NCBI GenBank assembly: GCA_937995555.1
Contig: CALKJX010000197.1
Coordinates: 1-27,792, forward strand
Length of the DNA: 27,792 nucleotides
Source of the DNA: an uncultured Elioraea sp.
Lineage (GTDB): Bacteria > Pseudomonadota > Alphaproteobacteria > Acetobacterales > Acetobacteraceae
Reading direction: 5' to 3'
Made by a program: the position numbers and the translations under genes. The notes under the pieces are model-generated. The model did not search any database. It was not told the DNA's origin and saw only the letters and a program-made list of their open reading frames with translations. Numbering within the stretch: the first letter of the stretch is position 1; the number at the start of each line of letters is the position of its first letter. Positions 26,663 to 27,792 of the stretch are shown here, piece after piece.

Positions 26663-27792
26663 ATGACGGCAGTCCATCCACCCCCGCCCCGGCCAGCGGA
26701 CGTCCCTCACACTGGTGCCGTCTCCGAGGGTGCCGCCCTCACGCCCGAGACGCTGGGCGCGGCGATGGAGCGGCTCGGCGATACCTTCGACCGCGTCCTG
26801 CGGGGCCAGGGAGCACGGTTGACGGCCGGCATCTCGCCCGCCGCGCTGGCGCTGGCCTTCGCCGACTGGGCGGTCCATCTCGCCGTTCTGCCCGGGCGGC
26901 AGGCGATGCTGGCGACCAAGGTCGCGACCAAGCTCGCCCGGTTCGCCGACTACGCCGCGCGCTGCGCGGTCGGCCAGGCAGACGCCGCCTGCATCGAGCC
27001 GCTGCCGCAGGACCGCCGGTTCGACGATCCGGGATGGCGCCAGCCGCCATTCAGCCTGCTCGCGCAATACTTCCTGCTGACCCAGCAATGGTGGCACGTT
27101 GCGACCACAGGGGTGCGCGGAGTGTCGGCGCATCACGAGCACGTGGTGAACTTCGTCGCGCGCCAGCTGCTCGACGTGGTCTCGCCGGCCAATTGGCTCG
27201 CGACCAATCCGGAGGTGCTGCGCCGGACCGCGGAGGAGGGGGGACTCAACCTGCTGCGCGGCTGGCAGCACGCGGTCGAGGACGCATCCCGCGCGCTCGC
27301 GGGCATGCCGCCGGCCGGTGCGCAGGCCTTCCGCGTCGGCGAGACCGTCGCCTGCACGCCCGGCAAGGTGGTGCTGCGCAACCGGCTGATCGAGCTGATC
27401 CAGTACGCGCCCAGGACCGAGACGGTGCGCGCGGAGCCGGTGCTGATCGTGCCGGCCTGGATCATGAAATACTACATTCTGGATCTGAGCCCGGAGAACT
27501 CGCTCGTCAGGCATCTCGTCGATCAGGGCTTCAGCGTGTTCTGCATCTCCTGGCGCAATCCGGGGCCCGAGGATCGCGATCTGACGATGGAGGACTATCG
27601 CCGCCACGGCGTGATGGCCGCCCTCGATGCGATCGGTGCGATCTGCGGCGGCGAGCGCGCGCATGCGCTCGGCTACTGCCTCGGCGGCACGCTGCTCGCG
27701 ATCGCGGCCGCCGCGATGGGCCGCGACGGCGACGACCGGCTGGCGAGCCTGACGCTGCTGGCCGCGCAGACCGACTTCTCCATGCCGGGCGA
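26663..27792 (+). CDS. phaC: Poly(3-hydroxyalkanoate) synthase, class I-like PhaC (partial, runs off window)
   Basis: The frame is open from ATG 26663 to the window end, giving the first 376 residues. PhaC polymerises 3-hydroxyacyl-CoA into PHA storage granules at the granule surface. The N-terminal PHA-synthase domain is present (ISPAALALAFADWAVHL, FDDPGWRQPPFSLLAQ, SPANWLATNPEVLRRT, NLLRGW). It is followed by the alpha/beta hydrolase core with VPAWIMKYYILDLSPENSLV, VFCISWRNP and the lipase-like box GYCLGG, where Cys339 is the acylation nucleophile. The catalytic Asp and His lie beyond the window. Length to the nucleophile suggests the ~590-residue class I type rather than class III. A weak CGGAGA precedes the ATG. 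Confidence 0.95.
   Translation, partial: MTAVHPPPPRPADVPHTGAVSEGAALTPETLGAAMERLGDTFDRVLRGQGARLTAGISPAALALAFADWAVHLAVLPGRQAMLATKVATKLARFADYAARCAVGQADAACIEPLPQDRRFDDPGWRQPPFSLLAQYFLLTQQWWHVATTGVRGVSAHHEHVVNFVARQLLDVVSPANWLATNPEVLRRTAEEGGLNLLRGWQHAVEDASRALAGMPPAGAQAFRVGETVACTPGKVVLRNRLIELIQYAPRTETVRAEPVLIVPAWIMKYYILDLSPENSLVRHLVDQGFSVFCISWRNPGPEDRDLTMEDYRRHGVMAALDAIGAICGGERAHALGYCLGGTLLAIAAAAMGRDGDDRLASLTLLAAQTDFSMPG

Overview
The window is about 27.8 kb of very GC-rich DNA, packed with genes and carrying third-position GC bias in every real frame. The gene families point to an alphaproteobacterium, most likely of the Rhodospirillales/Acetobacteraceae type: a fused FdsG-FdsB formate dehydrogenase subunit, a eukaryote-like NADP isocitrate dehydrogenase, class I-like PHA synthase, tandem TctC binding proteins and a DUF599 protein. 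This placement is inferred from gene content, not from a marker gene. No rRNA, tRNA, CRISPR array or replication origin was seen.

Layout. (1) 1-417: the end of an IS630-type insertion sequence, cut by the window edge, appears to have landed in an AraC-type regulator gene; only the last ~24 codons of that regulator survive. (2) 472-4808, minus strand: a two-gene NAD-linked formate dehydrogenase operon, an NuoE/NuoF-type fusion followed by the molybdopterin catalytic subunit, overlapping by ATGA. (3) 4930-14530, plus strand: a ten-gene run, tightly spaced or overlapping. It holds a mandelate-racemase-type enolase-superfamily enzyme, a complete peptide/opine-type ABC importer (two ATPases, binding protein, two permeases), a RidA-family protein, a cupin, a kynurenine-formamidase-like hydrolase interrupted by an in-frame TGA, and an LDH2/MDH2-type dehydrogenase. 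(4) 14534-19927, minus strand, converging on the previous run with 3 bases between stops: a PrpF/4-oxalomesaconate-tautomerase-like isomerase, a TctA protein carrying a TctB-like C-terminal domain, and two tandem TctC binding proteins. (5) 20090-20916, minus strand: a DUF599 membrane protein with a possible 46-codon ORF translationally coupled upstream. (6) 21020-22000, plus strand: a decayed MFS transporter. (7) 21997-23220, minus strand: isocitrate dehydrogenase. (8) 23493-26438, plus strand: a large hybrid sensor kinase with a C-terminal HPt domain. (9) 26663 to the end: the N-terminal 376 residues of PHA synthase.

How it fits together. Regions 3 and 4 look like two catabolic modules meeting tail to tail: one imports and processes what is probably a nitrogen-containing organic acid (ABC importer, enolase-superfamily enzyme, imine hydrolase, amidase-like hydrolase, dehydrogenase), the other imports a carboxylate (tripartite TctABC) and isomerises an unsaturated di/tricarboxylate (PrpF-like). 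The substrates cannot be read from the sequence. Formate dehydrogenase, isocitrate dehydrogenase and PHA synthase are ordinary central and storage metabolism. The window also shows recent decay: a disrupted regulator, a nonsense codon in the hydrolase and a frameshifted MFS gene.
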